Part shown: in pieces, positions 27,830-36,757 of the stretch
Numbering within the stretch: position 1 is the stretch's first letter
Layout of the letters: the number at the start of each line of letters is the position of its first letter
Assembly: GCA_002702895.1 (NCBI GenBank)
Contig: PACX01000005.1
Span: forward strand, 1-64,000
Direction: 5' to 3'
DNA length: 64,000 nucleotides
From: Flavobacteriaceae bacterium
GTDB lineage: Bacteria; Bacteroidota; Bacteroidia; Flavobacteriales; Flavobacteriaceae
Program-made: the position numbers and the translations under genes
The notes under the pieces: generated by a model
The model's input: only the letters and a program-made list of their open reading frames with translations
What the model was told of the DNA's origin: nothing
Databases searched by the model: none

Positions 27830-29269
27830 TTAATAACCGTAGTTCTCTACCATATTAGGGTTAGCATTTAATTCTCCCGTACCAATTGGGTAGGCAGTAT
27901 TATAGTCACCATATGCTGGAGGAGATCCAGTTTTATCATCATTCATTTGTTTTAATGCATCAATCAAAGGCATTCCTTTACCCATTCTTAGCAAATCATC
28001 ATAACGCATACCTTCAAAATAGAATTCTTTTCTTCTTTCTAAAAGAATATTATCTAAGGTTGCAGAAGCATAGTAGTCAGCTCCTAGTCCTCTTATAGCA
28101 GGAATGTTATTAAGATATGTTTTCGCAGTAGCAGCATCACCACCTCTTAGCATTGCTTCAGCATATATTAAATGCATTTCTTCAATTCTAAAAAGAGTAA
28201 TGTTATCGGAACCATTCATTGTTGGATATTTACCCAATACTGTTGGATATCCTTGTGCAGTACCAATCATATTTGCTGCAAATCTAACATCAGCTGCATC
28301 AGCTATATCCAATAGGTCAAGATTACTACTTGCTGTAGCATCTCCTGTAAGAATTCTTACATCTCCATAAGATGTTCCTCTTAAGATATAAGCTACTCCA
28401 TTAATTCCTCTATTATCTGTTCCTGTGAAAGAAAGCTCAAAAATAGCATTGCTAGCATAGTCAGTTTTAAAAGAAGCATTAAATCCTGCAGCACTTACTG
28501 GTGTTTTTCCTGAGTTGTCAATAACCCATTTTGCCATAGTACCAGCAGTTGAATATAAACCACTGTCTACAGAACCTGCATATAATAAAGCTCTTGCACC
28601 AATTGCATAGGCACCAGCTACAGTCATGTAAGCAGGTGAACTATCTAGTGATGCACTCATCATAGAGATTGCAGTTGTTATATCAGCTGTAATATCACCA
28701 ACATTTGATCCAACTGTATCTCTAGCAGGTGTCAAATTATCAGGATTCTTATATGTTTTAACATAAGGTACACCTAAAGATCCTGCTCCACCTTGGCCAG
28801 TAATAAAATGTTGGCCATACATTCTAAGTAGATCAAAATGAGCTAATGCTCTCAGTGCATAAGCTTGACCCTGTGTATGAGAAATAGCAGCTTGTGACCC
28901 AGTTAGTGAAGCCCCATCTGCTCCTATAACTATATTAGTAATAGCAATAACTCCATAGATTGTTGCCCATGGTCCATAACCCTGTGCGGTGTGATCCATA
29001 TTGGATGCAGCAAATCTACCAGAGTTCATGTTTGAATAAGCATTGTCTGTTCTAACATCTCCCATTATAATGGTATTTCTACCCCAATGTCCAGAACTTG
29101 TCATACGATCGTATGCACTATTTAAAACAGATGCTAAGTCAGCAGCAGAATTAATACCTGTTGCTAAATCTTTATCTTGAGCCAGTGTTGGTTCAAGATC
29201 TTCTTCATTACAAGAAACAATTAATGCTGTTGCAACGAATAATAGTAAGTATTTATATATATTTTTCAT
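27830..29269 (-). CDS. SusD/RagB family nutrient-binding lipoprotein
   Basis: A 479-residue outer-membrane lipoprotein; the signal ends LFVATALIVSCNEED with the lipidated C20. It has the SusD helical TPR-like fold: LASVLNSAYDRMTSSGHWGRN, the segment AHFDLLRMYGQHFI, and the C-terminal LFRIEEMHLIYAEAMLRGGDAATAKTYLNNI and LLERRKEFYFEGMRYDDLLRMGKGM. SusD caps the SusC channel and passes ligands to it. It is 4 bases downstream of susC and followed by a strong terminator. No glycanase lies beside the pair, so the ligand cannot be inferred. Confidence 0.95.
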   Translation of the reverse strand: MKNIYKYLLLFVATALIVSCNEEDLEPTLAQDKDLATGINSAADLASVLNSAYDRMTSSGHWGRNTIIMGDVRTDNAYSNMNSGRFAASNMDHTAQGYGPWATIYGVIAITNIVIGADGASLTGSQAAISHTQGQAYALRALAHFDLLRMYGQHFITGQGGAGSLGVPYVKTYKNPDNLTPARDTVGSNVGDITADITTAISMMSASLDSSPAYMTVAGAYAIGARALLYAGSVDSGLYSTAGTMAKWVIDNSGKTPVSAAGFNASFKTDYASNAIFELSFTGTDNRGINGVAYILRGTSYGDVRILTGDATASSNLDLLDIADAADVRFAANMIGTAQGYPTVLGKYPTMNGSDNITLFRIEEMHLIYAEAMLRGGDAATAKTYLNNIPAIRGLGADYYASATLDNILLERRKEFYFEGMRYDDLLRMGKGMPLIDALKQMNDDKTGSPPAYGDYNTAYPIGTGELNANPNMVENYGY

Positions 29270-29273
29270 ATTC

Positions 29274-32200
29274 TTAGAATTTTAAGTTTACACCAACAGA
29301 AACTGATTTAAGTATAGGAGTATAAATCTCCCATGATCCATTGTTTCTGACTTCTGGATCTACTTTAAGATTATCATCTTTAACCCAAGTAAATAAATTA
29401 AGACCTCTTAGGGTTAATCCTACAGCATCCAATCCTGCTTTTTCAATCCATTTTTGTGGCAGGTTATATCCAACAACAACATCTCTTAATCTTACATAAT
29501 CACCATCATATAAGAACCTTGATGTAGTTCCTGAACCTGTAGAAGCAGTACTAGTTGTCCACTCCATTTTAGGGACATTAGTTACATCACCTGGTTTTTG
29601 CCATCTTGCCAATAAATCTTGTGATCCTTGATAGTATCTAGTAGACAACAAGTTACTTGAATGAGTATACCAGTTCCATCTTTCAAAAATCTTATTACCA
29701 CCTTGGAAATATAAGTTAGCATCAAGATAAAAACCTTTGTATGTTAATCTAGTTCCTAAACCTCCTGAATAGTCAGGCATTCTATTTCCTTGAACCATTT
29801 GTGAAGCAGCACTGTAGCTATTCACTATCTCCATACTTGGATCAGTAGCTCCTCCTTTATAATACATAGCTCTACCAGTATCAGCATTTACACCAGCCCA
29901 ACCTCTAATATACCAAACATTTAAAGGCTCACCGACTCTAGTTCTTTGATAGAATCCGTCTAGGTTGATATCAGAACCATCTGCTTTTTGAGCTAATTTT
30001 GTTACCTCATTATCATTGGTTGCATAGTTTGAATAAATGTTCCATGTGAAATCACCCCATTTAACAACGTCTGCTGATAATTCAATTTCGATACCTTTAT
30101 TTTCTACTTCACCTACGTTTTGCGTTTGTGAACTGTGTCCACTAGTTGTAGATAAAGGTACACTTTGAAGTAAGTCATTAGTTTGTCTGTTATAGTAACC
30201 AACAGATCCCGTAATTCTATTATCTAAAATAGTAAAGTCAAGACCTATATCATATAGTGTTTGCTTTTCCCAAGATAATAATAGGTTACCAAATGAAGAT
30301 GGAAAGATTGCTCCATTATCATCATAACTTGCGCTATATCCAAACAGTGATTGGTATTGGTTTAATCCAACACTATTACTACCTGTTTGACCAATAGAAG
30401 CTCTAAACTTTAAATTGTTTACTATATTACTTCCTTCTAGCCAGTTTTCTTTATGGATATTCCAAGCTAAACCAGCTGACCAAAAGTTACCAAATCTGTA
30501 ACCTGCTGCAAACCTCGAAGATCCTTCATACTTGTATGAAAAATCAGCAACATACTTATCAGCATAAGTATAATTAAGAAGTCCTAGGTATGAAAGTGAC
30601 TTCCAGTCACTAAATCCACCACCTGCTGATTGATTAGTTCCAAAACTATTAACATAATACAATCCATCAGCTGCAACATTTTGACCACCTGAAGAGTTGA
30701 AAGTGTTTTTATTTTTTTGAAACTCCTGTTGAACTAAAGCACTAATATTATGAACATCATTAATAGTTTTGTTATAATCTAAAGTATTAGTTGAAGACCA
30801 TGTAAATGCTCTATTAGTGTTTTGATAAGAAGTACCATTACTTCCTGCACCATCACCGTGGTGAGGGTTTCTATATTCATGAGAAACACCTAAAGTAAAG
30901 TCAATAGCATATCTAGTACTAAATTTAATATCATCTGTTATTCTATAAGTAACAGTTGTGTTAGATAATGCTCTAGTTCCATCATTTCGTTGAATATTCA
31001 TTTCAGCAAGATATGGAGTGTTGAAAACAGATGTGGATAAATTAATATTCCAAGATCCATCTGGATTCTTTGGTTGTTGAAATGGACTCATAAATAATCT
31101 TGTCATCTGAGGAGCTCCAAAATAAGAACTACCTTCATGAATACCATTTTGAATAGCGTTACTAACTCTGTTACTTGTCGTAATATCAACTCTTCCAGAT
31201 TTTCTTTTGTAAGTAAAAGTTCCCGTTACACTTTCAAAATTGGTACCAATAGATGTACCATCAGTACTCTTATAACCAACAGATAGTCTGAAGTTTTCTT
31301 GAGCAGAACCTCCAGAAGCAGATAAGTCATAAGATTGGTAAGGAGCATCTTTTACTCTAACAAGTTCTTCCCAGTTACCATCAACTCTTCCTCCTGCATC
31401 CCACGCTGCAGCACCAGCAAAATTAGCAAGTGCATAAGTTGTAGACTGAGCTTTACTCCATCCATATGAGTTAATTAAAGTTTCGGCACCAAGTTCGAGT
31501 CTTTGTTCACCGGTTAACATAGGTCTATCATCTATTGCATAGTTTTGAAAACCGTACTGAGTTGTTAAATTGTATTGAACTTCACCAGCAGAACCAGTTT
31601 TTGTTGTTATTACAATAACACCATTAGAACCTCTCGCACCATAAGGAGCGGTTGCAGAAGCATCTTTAAGAACTGTAATACTTTCGATATCGGAAGCATT
31701 AATCATAGATAAAATACCCATGTCAGTTAAAAGAGGACTAATAGATCCATTATTAACTGGAACACCGTCAATTACAAATAAAGGTCTGTTAGATCCTGAA
31801 ATAGAACCTTCACCTCTAATTCGAATGTCTGTAGGTGCACCAGGTGTACCTGAGGTTGTAACAACTCTTAATCCAGCAACACGCCCTGAAAGAGCTTGAT
31901 CTGGAGAACTAAGTGCTACACCTTCAATAAGTTCAGCTCCAACAACAACAGCACTAGAAGTTAATCTTCTACGATCCCTACTAGTAATACCTGTTACAAC
32001 AACTTCTTCAAGTTCATTGCTCGAGTTTAATTGAACATTTATCTTAGTTGAGTTTCCAATGGTAACTGATTTACTATCAAAACCAACAAAGCTGAAGACA
32101 AGTACGTCTCCAACAGAAGCTGAAATAGTATAATTACCATCAAAATCAGAAGTAACACCATTACTAGTGCCTTCAACAATTATTGTAGCACCAGGAAGAG

Positions 32201-32309
32201 CTAAGCTGTTATCATCTGAAACATTTCCAGTAATAGTAACATCTTGAGCAAATCCTAAATACGACACTATCAACAGAGATAATGTGATAAATAATTTGAA
32301 TTTTTTCAT
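29274..32309 (-). CDS. SusC/RagA family TonB-dependent outer-membrane transporter
   Basis: A 1,011-residue protein with a signal peptide ending about residue 21. A carboxypeptidase-D-like domain (about 22-100, VTITGNVSDDNSLALPGATII) is followed by the plug: EEVVVTGI as a TonB-box-like segment, GRVAGLRVVTTSGTPGAPTDIRIRGEGSI, and LFVIDGVPVNNG, SITVLKDASATAPYGARGSNGVIVITTK. The rest is a 22-strand barrel. It imports large ligands using TonB-ExbBD energy. Codon use is slightly richer in G+C than average for the window, as expected for an abundant envelope protein. A promoter-like pair lies just upstream. Confidence 0.96.
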   Translation of the reverse strand: MKKFKLFITLSLLIVSYLGFAQDVTITGNVSDDNSLALPGATIIVEGTSNGVTSDFDGNYTISASVGDVLVFSFVGFDSKSVTIGNSTKINVQLNSSNELEEVVVTGITSRDRRRLTSSAVVVGAELIEGVALSSPDQALSGRVAGLRVVTTSGTPGAPTDIRIRGEGSISGSNRPLFVIDGVPVNNGSISPLLTDMGILSMINASDIESITVLKDASATAPYGARGSNGVIVITTKTGSAGEVQYNLTTQYGFQNYAIDDRPMLTGEQRLELGAETLINSYGWSKAQSTTYALANFAGAAAWDAGGRVDGNWEELVRVKDAPYQSYDLSASGGSAQENFRLSVGYKSTDGTSIGTNFESVTGTFTYKRKSGRVDITTSNRVSNAIQNGIHEGSSYFGAPQMTRLFMSPFQQPKNPDGSWNINLSTSVFNTPYLAEMNIQRNDGTRALSNTTVTYRITDDIKFSTRYAIDFTLGVSHEYRNPHHGDGAGSNGTSYQNTNRAFTWSSTNTLDYNKTINDVHNISALVQQEFQKNKNTFNSSGGQNVAADGLYYVNSFGTNQSAGGGFSDWKSLSYLGLLNYTYADKYVADFSYKYEGSSRFAAGYRFGNFWSAGLAWNIHKENWLEGSNIVNNLKFRASIGQTGSNSVGLNQYQSLFGYSASYDDNGAIFPSSFGNLLLSWEKQTLYDIGLDFTILDNRITGSVGYYNRQTNDLLQSVPLSTTSGHSSQTQNVGEVENKGIEIELSADVVKWGDFTWNIYSNYATNDNEVTKLAQKADGSDINLDGFYQRTRVGEPLNVWYIRGWAGVNADTGRAMYYKGGATDPSMEIVNSYSAASQMVQGNRMPDYSGGLGTRLTYKGFYLDANLYFQGGNKIFERWNWYTHSSNLLSTRYYQGSQDLLARWQKPGDVTNVPKMEWTTSTASTGSGTTSRFLYDGDYVRLRDVVVGYNLPQKWIEKAGLDAVGLTLRGLNLFTWVKDDNLKVDPEVRNNGSWEIYTPILKSVSVGVNLKF

Positions 32310-32331
32310 AATTAGATTTTTGATTATATAA

Positions 32332-32360
32332 CAAATATGTTAAAATTAAGTTAATTACAA
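32332..32360 (-). promoter_or_regulatory. Candidate promoter of susC
   Basis: On the minus strand, CATATTTG (32332-32339) matches the Bacteroidota -7 consensus TAnnTTTG except the first base. TTG (32358-32360) lies 18 bases further upstream at the position of the -33 element. The -7 box is about 23 bases from the susC start. Good spacing, but found by eye only. Confidence 0.4.
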
Positions 32361-32420
32361 AAGTTTTTAATGAAAAAAAACTCTTTTAATTACTGAATTA
32401 GAAAGTTTTTTTATGATTTA

Positions 32421-32909
32421 TTGAAATTTATTGCGAAATTCATATCGATTTTTGTGATATTATTAAATAATCAGCCTATTAAAACTGCTAATTTTAACAT
32501 ATTAAAAAATAAAGAAATTCCAGGTGCAATTTCTATTGACCTATTTCCATCTAATTTTTCTCAAGTAAAATTTGAGTACAAGGGCTTAGCCCCTAATTAT
32601 AAACTATTAAACTCCTTTAAAAAGAAAAAAATCTCTGAAGAAAAGTTTATTTCACTATTTAATGACCAATTAAACGAATTAAATCCTAAAAATGTATTAG
32701 ACCATTTAGAGTCAATTACTGGAGATTTTGAACCTGTTATTATGTGTCATGGACCCAAGACCAAATTTTGTTATAGACATTTAGTAGCAGATTGGATTGT
32801 AAATAATCTTGATATAAAAGTAGAAGAGTTTAATAGTCCAGATTTTGAAAGAAAAGATGGTTATTTAGTAAAGAAAAAAAACCCTTCCTTATTTAGCTTG
32901 GAAGATTAA
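32421..32909 (+). CDS. DUF488-like protein
   Basis: A 162-residue soluble protein. The C-terminal part FEPVIMCHGPKTKFCYRHLVADWIV matches the DUF488 pattern in which a cytoplasmic Cys and a CxR/H-type segment (FCYRHL) occur in front of a helix. The N-terminal half is divergent and lacks the usual TIGHS-like start. The start is a TTG at 32421 after an A/T-rich leader. The family function is unknown. Its stop overlaps the stop of the small minus-strand gene that follows by three bases. Confidence 0.6.
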   Translation: MKFIAKFISIFVILLNNQPIKTANFNILKNKEIPGAISIDLFPSNFSQVKFEYKGLAPNYKLLNSFKKKKISEEKFISLFNDQLNELNPKNVLDHLESITGDFEPVIMCHGPKTKFCYRHLVADWIVNNLDIKVEEFNSPDFERKDGYLVKKKNPSLFSLED

Positions 32910-33037
32910 AAGCAATAATAAACAATTATCCCACCAATAATCAATCCTTTTACAAAGGAGATCCACATTCCTTGGTAGTTAGACATCCCACAAAGTTTTA
33001 AAACTTTATCTACATATTTTTTATGCCACTCTATCAT
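32906..33037 (-). CDS. Small single-pass membrane protein (43 aa)
   Basis: A minus-strand frame starting at ATG 33037 gives 43 residues: a basic amphipathic N-terminus (MIEWHKKYVDKVLKLCG), then MSNYQGMWISFVKG, then a hydrophobic helix IGGIIVYYC. It directly follows the gene at 33044-33715 by only 6 bases, so it looks like the distal gene of a two-gene operon. Small conserved proteins with this pattern, a soluble basic helix then one helix, are common in flavobacteria, but I cannot name it. Confidence 0.55.
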   Translation of the reverse strand: MIEWHKKYVDKVLKLCGMSNYQGMWISFVKGLIIGGIIVYYCF

Positions 33038-33043
33038 AAATAT

Positions 33044-33715
33044 TTATTTTAAGTTATCTTGAAAAGCATCAAATAATAGTTTTAAATCTGCATCATCCCT
33101 AATAGAAATTTTATTTGCTTTAAAAAACTTTTTTATTTCTCCTTGTTTTGAATCTACAAATAATCTATAGATATATTTTTTGTTGACTTTTATTGCTGAT
33201 TTTTTATCACCAATTTGTATATATAATACGTCAGCCTTCTTATATCTCAAATTTGGCTTGTCTTGAATTCCTGGTTGATAATCAGGTTCAACAGCAATTA
33301 ATAATATAGATTTAATAATAGAAAAACTTTTTGTTTTAGTTATAAGCTTATAAAAATTTCCTTGATATACAATGAAATTTGCATCATTAAACGTAATAGA
33401 ATTAACTTTATCTGGTCTTAAATTAAGGATACCATCTTCAGATTCAATCTCAAAAGTTTCTTTAATAATATTGTAATTTGTTTTAACACGAATTGGTTTA
33501 TAGCCATCGTTTAAATTTATTACAGCTTCTTGGGATTTTTTGTACAAATACTTGTTTCCATCAATTTCAGTATTCTTATCAACCTTCCCATATGCAACAT
33601 CCTTAAGTATTTTTTGAAATTGTGAATTTGCAGCATCGTTTCCTAAATATTGTGTTTGAGCAATTAAAACTAAACTAGAAAATAAAAACAGAATAAAAGT
33701 TAAAAATTTTTTCAT
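33044..33715 (-). CDS. Secreted protein of unknown function
   Basis: A 223-residue protein with a clear signal peptide (KKFLTFILFLFSSLVLIAQ, cleavage near residue 20) and no further membrane helix. The mature part is rich in Lys, Asn and Ile with beta-strand character: YKPIRVKTNYNIIKETFEI, DGILNLRPDKVNSITFND. A conserved-looking centre is YLYKKSQEAVINL. No catalytic motif is visible. Position next to a small membrane protein suggests a periplasmic or outer-membrane role. Confidence 0.7.
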   Translation of the reverse strand: MKKFLTFILFLFSSLVLIAQTQYLGNDAANSQFQKILKDVAYGKVDKNTEIDGNKYLYKKSQEAVINLNDGYKPIRVKTNYNIIKETFEIESEDGILNLRPDKVNSITFNDANFIVYQGNFYKLITKTKSFSIIKSILLIAVEPDYQPGIQDKPNLRYKKADVLYIQIGDKKSAIKVNKKYIYRLFVDSKQGEIKKFFKANKISIRDDADLKLLFDAFQDNLK

Positions 33716-33757
33716 ATAGATTTAGAATTATTTTTTTATTAAAGTTAAGATATAATT

Positions 33758-34672
33758 TTATTTTAAAATATTTTCAAAAAGCAAGTTTTCAAACTCAGTT
33801 GTATTTTCTTTATTTGGCAGATGTCCTGATTGAGATATAAAGTATTCTTTCCTTCTAGGCATTATTTTGTTTAATTTATCCTTAAAATCATTATAAATCA
33901 CTGCTGAATCACTATCTCCCCAAATAGTAAAAAAGGGAATTTTGGTATTGTTTATATAAGTATTTTCTTTATCAAGATTTATATGGTTTTTTCTAGTTGA
34001 AATTAATGCTCTTGCAAATCCTTTATATTTTAACAAATCTTCATACTTTTTATCCCAACCCTTGAAATTTTCAGGATATTTAAAATCCAATAGTTGTCCC
34101 TTTGAAATAGTTGGATAATTATTTTTAATAAATTCATTTATTTCTTTTCCACTTACAGATTTATCTCTGGAGTTTTGGTGATCCATAAAACTATTTGCAG
34201 AAACATATATTAATTTTTTGACTAAATTAGGTTTCAAATAAGCAATTTTAGAAATAACTCTTCCACCATTTGACAAACCTAAGAAATCAGCATTTTTTAT
34301 ATTCAATTCCTTCATTAATTCTATAACTTGTTCAGCAAAAAGTTTATCTGTATAGTCAGTATTTAAGTTTGAAGAATAACCTCTACCATATAAATCTAAT
34401 CTTATTACCCCAAATCCTCTATCAATTGCTGAATAATAAGTTTCATCCCATATGTAAGATGGAACTGAAAAGCCATGAATAAAAACCAAGATTTTTTCAG
34501 AATCAAGATTTTTTATTTCATAATAAGTGTAACCTTCATTTAGTTTAACAAAATTTCCTGTTTTTATTTGGTCTCTAAAACGTTTGTTTTTATCTACCGT
34601 TTCATAATTATTAAACTGACATGAAACTACAAAAACAAGTAAAAAAATAGTGTTAAAAAATATTTTTTTCAT
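33758..34672 (-). CDS. Lipoprotein alpha/beta hydrolase
   Basis: A signal with lipobox VFVVSC precedes an alpha/beta hydrolase of about 285 residues. The oxyanion turn HGFSVPSYIWDE, nucleophile motif GLSNGGRV (GxSxG), the late acid region TIWGDSDSAVIY and the catalytic His in SQSGHLPNKEN are all present and in the right order. Enzymes of this type cleave esters, lactones or C-C bonds; the substrate is unknown. The location is probably periplasmic face of the outer membrane. Confidence 0.82.
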   Translation of the reverse strand: MKKIFFNTIFLLVFVVSCQFNNYETVDKNKRFRDQIKTGNFVKLNEGYTYYEIKNLDSEKILVFIHGFSVPSYIWDETYYSAIDRGFGVIRLDLYGRGYSSNLNTDYTDKLFAEQVIELMKELNIKNADFLGLSNGGRVISKIAYLKPNLVKKLIYVSANSFMDHQNSRDKSVSGKEINEFIKNNYPTISKGQLLDFKYPENFKGWDKKYEDLLKYKGFARALISTRKNHINLDKENTYINNTKIPFFTIWGDSDSAVIYNDFKDKLNKIMPRRKEYFISQSGHLPNKENTTEFENLLFENILK

Positions 34673-34736
34673 TAATGAGATATCTAATTATTAAACTTAG
34701 ATTTGTTCCGCAAAATTCTTTGTAAATATAACACTA

Positions 34737-35627
34737 ATGAATAAAAGAAATTTAGCTTTATTAGCTGCATTAGGAGCTACTATAATTTATGGTTTTAATC
34801 ATACTATAGCTAAAAATGTAATGCCTATACATATTGAAGCATTTGGGTTCGTTTTATTAAGAGTATTAGGTGCTACAATTTTATTTTGGTTTTTAAGTTT
34901 ATTTATAAATAATAAAAAAATTGATAAAAAAGATTGGCCTAGAATTTTTCTGTGTTCGTTTTTAGGAATGTTTATAAATAAACTTGCTTTTTTTAAAGGA
35001 TTAGAACTTTCAACTCCAATAAACAGTTCTGTTTTAATAACTGCGGTACCCATTTTAGTTTTTGTTTTTTCTGCTATTATTTTAAAAGAAAAGTTAAGAT
35101 TAGGCAGAGCATTTGGAATAATTTCAGGATTTGTTGGCGCCTTAATTTTAATTCTTTACAGTCCAATGTCATCTTTCAATGCACCAAATATTCCTCTTGG
35201 AAATATATTATTTATTTTAAATTCCTCTACCTATGGTCTTTATTTAATTTTTGTAAAAAATCTTGTTGAAAAATATAATATAATAACGCTATTTAGATGG
35301 TTGTTTTTAATTGCATTAGTAATGAATTTCCCAGTCGGCATTCAAGAGTTTAGTACTGTTAAATGGGGGAGTCTTCCTTTTTTAGATGCTATTCTTCCAA
35401 TGATTTATGTTGTTTTAGGCACGACGTTTTTTACATATATGTTTAATGCCTATGCCTTATCTAAACTGACTGCTTCAACTGTAAGTTCTTTTGTCTATTT
35501 ACAGCCAATAGTTGGAATTTTTTACGCTCTAACAACAAAAAATGATCATTTAACATTAATAAATGTTATTGGAATGTTTTTGATTTTTATAGGTGTATAT
35601 TTAGTAACTAAAAAGTTAGAAGCTTAA
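34737..35627 (+). CDS. EamA/DMT family transporter
   Basis: A 296-residue inner-membrane protein with two EamA repeats and about ten membrane helices. The first repeat includes FGFVLLRVLGATILFWFLS and LSTPINSSVLITAVPILVFVFSAIILKEKL; the second repeat ends YLQPIVGIFYALTTKND and NVIGMFLIFIGVYLVTKK. The family exports amino acids, metabolites or drugs; the substrate cannot be deduced. It is divergent from the hydrolase and 26 bases upstream of the aquaporin gene. Confidence 0.88.
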   Translation: MNKRNLALLAALGATIIYGFNHTIAKNVMPIHIEAFGFVLLRVLGATILFWFLSLFINNKKIDKKDWPRIFLCSFLGMFINKLAFFKGLELSTPINSSVLITAVPILVFVFSAIILKEKLRLGRAFGIISGFVGALILILYSPMSSFNAPNIPLGNILFILNSSTYGLYLIFVKNLVEKYNIITLFRWLFLIALVMNFPVGIQEFSTVKWGSLPFLDAILPMIYVVLGTTFFTYMFNAYALSKLTASTVSSFVYLQPIVGIFYALTTKNDHLTLINVIGMFLIFIGVYLVTKKLEA

Positions 35628-35653
35628 ATTTAAATTTTTATTATTTTTAAAAT

Positions 35654-36271
35654 ATGAAAAATTATATTACAGAATTAGTAGGTACTTTTTTTTTAGTCCT
35701 AATTATTGGAGTTAGTGGAAACCCATTAGCAATTGGTTTTGGATTGACTGTTCTTGTTTATATGGGAGCTCATATTTCTGGAGCCCATTATAATCCAGTA
35801 GTAACTTTAGCAATGTTTTTAAGAAAAGAAATTGATCTTACAGATTCTATTTATTATTTTATTTCTCAAACCATTGGTGCAACTTTGGCATCCCTTGTTG
35901 TTTTCTTTTTGAGCTCAAGCCCAATGGAGACTCAACCTAATCTTTCCGCATCTATTTATCAAATTTTAGCTTGTGAAATTATATTTACTTACTTACTCGT
36001 ATATGTAATTTTGAATGTCGCTACCCATCCTAATTTAAAAGGTAATTCGTTCTATGGATTATCCATTGGATTAACTGTTATGGCGGGAGCATTTAGTGTA
36101 GGACCAACATCTGGTGGTGTTTTTAATCCTGCCGTTTCTTTAGGACCTACTCTTAGTCATTATATAATTGGAGATGGTATTTCAAAGTATTATCTGTGGT
36201 ACTATTTGCTAGGACCAATAATTGGATCTTTGTTAGCGACTTTTCATTTTAACTATCTAGTTAAGAAATAG
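35654..36271 (+). CDS. Aquaporin-like protein (MIP family) with altered selectivity filter
   Basis: A 205-residue channel with six helices and the two half-helix motifs NPV (N47-P48-V49 in SGAHYNPVV) and NPA (N158-P159-A160 in SGGVFNPAV). The residue after NPA is Val161; in water and glycerol channels it is Arg, the key of the selectivity filter. The loss of that Arg suggests a wider or less polar pore than in classical aquaporins. Such channels may pass water, glycerol, ammonia or other small solutes. The gene shares its 3' end with a small minus-strand frame (19-base overlap). Confidence 0.82.
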   Translation: MKNYITELVGTFFLVLIIGVSGNPLAIGFGLTVLVYMGAHISGAHYNPVVTLAMFLRKEIDLTDSIYYFISQTIGATLASLVVFFLSSSPMETQPNLSASIYQILACEIIFTYLLVYVILNVATHPNLKGNSFYGLSIGLTVMAGAFSVGPTSGGVFNPAVSLGPTLSHYIIGDGISKYYLWYYLLGPIIGSLLATFHFNYLVKK

Positions 36272-36441
36272 AAATATTTAATTAATCTTGAGCTTAGTCC
36301 AATAATTATAATACATATTAAAAATTTAACGGCTACTTCAAATAAAACAAAAGCAAGTAATAAGATACAGACTGTTCTTATTATTTTTCTAAATTTAATT
36401 GGAAAATAGCCGAAAAAATAAGTGTTAAAAAATTCTATCAT
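36253..36441 (-). CDS. Possible small membrane protein (62 aa)
   Basis: The 62 codons give a basic N-terminus (FFGYFPIKFRKIIRT) followed by one long hydrophobic segment, FVLFEVAVKFLICIIIIGLSS. The composition is more protein-like than the usual antisense frames here, and it fills the gap between the aquaporin and cold-shock genes on the same strand as the latter. No family is recognised, and it could be a chance frame in A/T-rich DNA. Confidence 0.4.
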   Translation of the reverse strand: MIEFFNTYFFGYFPIKFRKIIRTVCILLLAFVLFEVAVKFLICIIIIGLSSRLIKYFYFLTR

Positions 36442-36476
36442 ATGTAGAATATTAACAAAATTAGTGCCGTAAGAAA

Positions 36477-36671
36477 CTAGTCTATTTTCTTAACATTAAT
36501 TGCACTCAATCCCTTTGGACCTTCCTCAAGTTCAAATTCAACTTTATCATCTTGATCGATTCTGTCAATTAGTCCTGACACGTGTACAAAGTGGTCTTTT
36601 TCAACACCTTCTTCTTTAATAAAACCATAACCTTTGGATCCGTTAAAGAATTTTACAATTCCATTTTTCAT
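36477..36671 (-). CDS. Cold-shock domain protein (CspA family)
   Basis: From ATG 36671 the protein is 64 residues, a single OB-fold. RNP1 is KGYGFI in FFNGSKGYGFIKEEG, and RNP2 is HFVHVSGL; the tail GPKGLSAINVKKI is typical of the flavobacterial subgroup. It binds single-stranded RNA and DNA. A frame extends to 36692, but a promoter-like TACATTCG (36694-36701, minus strand) would place the transcript start just downstream, favouring the shorter form. Many csp genes in related bacteria are induced by cold; nothing in the sequence proves this. Confidence 0.9.
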   Translation of the reverse strand: MKNGIVKFFNGSKGYGFIKEEGVEKDHFVHVSGLIDRIDQDDKVEFELEEGPKGLSAINVKKID

Positions 36672-36757
36672 AATATATTTATTAAATTTCACGCGAATGT
36701 AAGTTAAATTTTTTTAGTCGAATACTTTTTAACTAATTTTTATTTTTATTTTTAATT

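Noticed and set aside
28104-28370. Open frame on the plus strand opposite the susD gene
   Set aside because: It lies fully antisense to a strongly supported gene, shows no protein-like composition and has no start signal; such frames are common opposite G+C-richer genes here.
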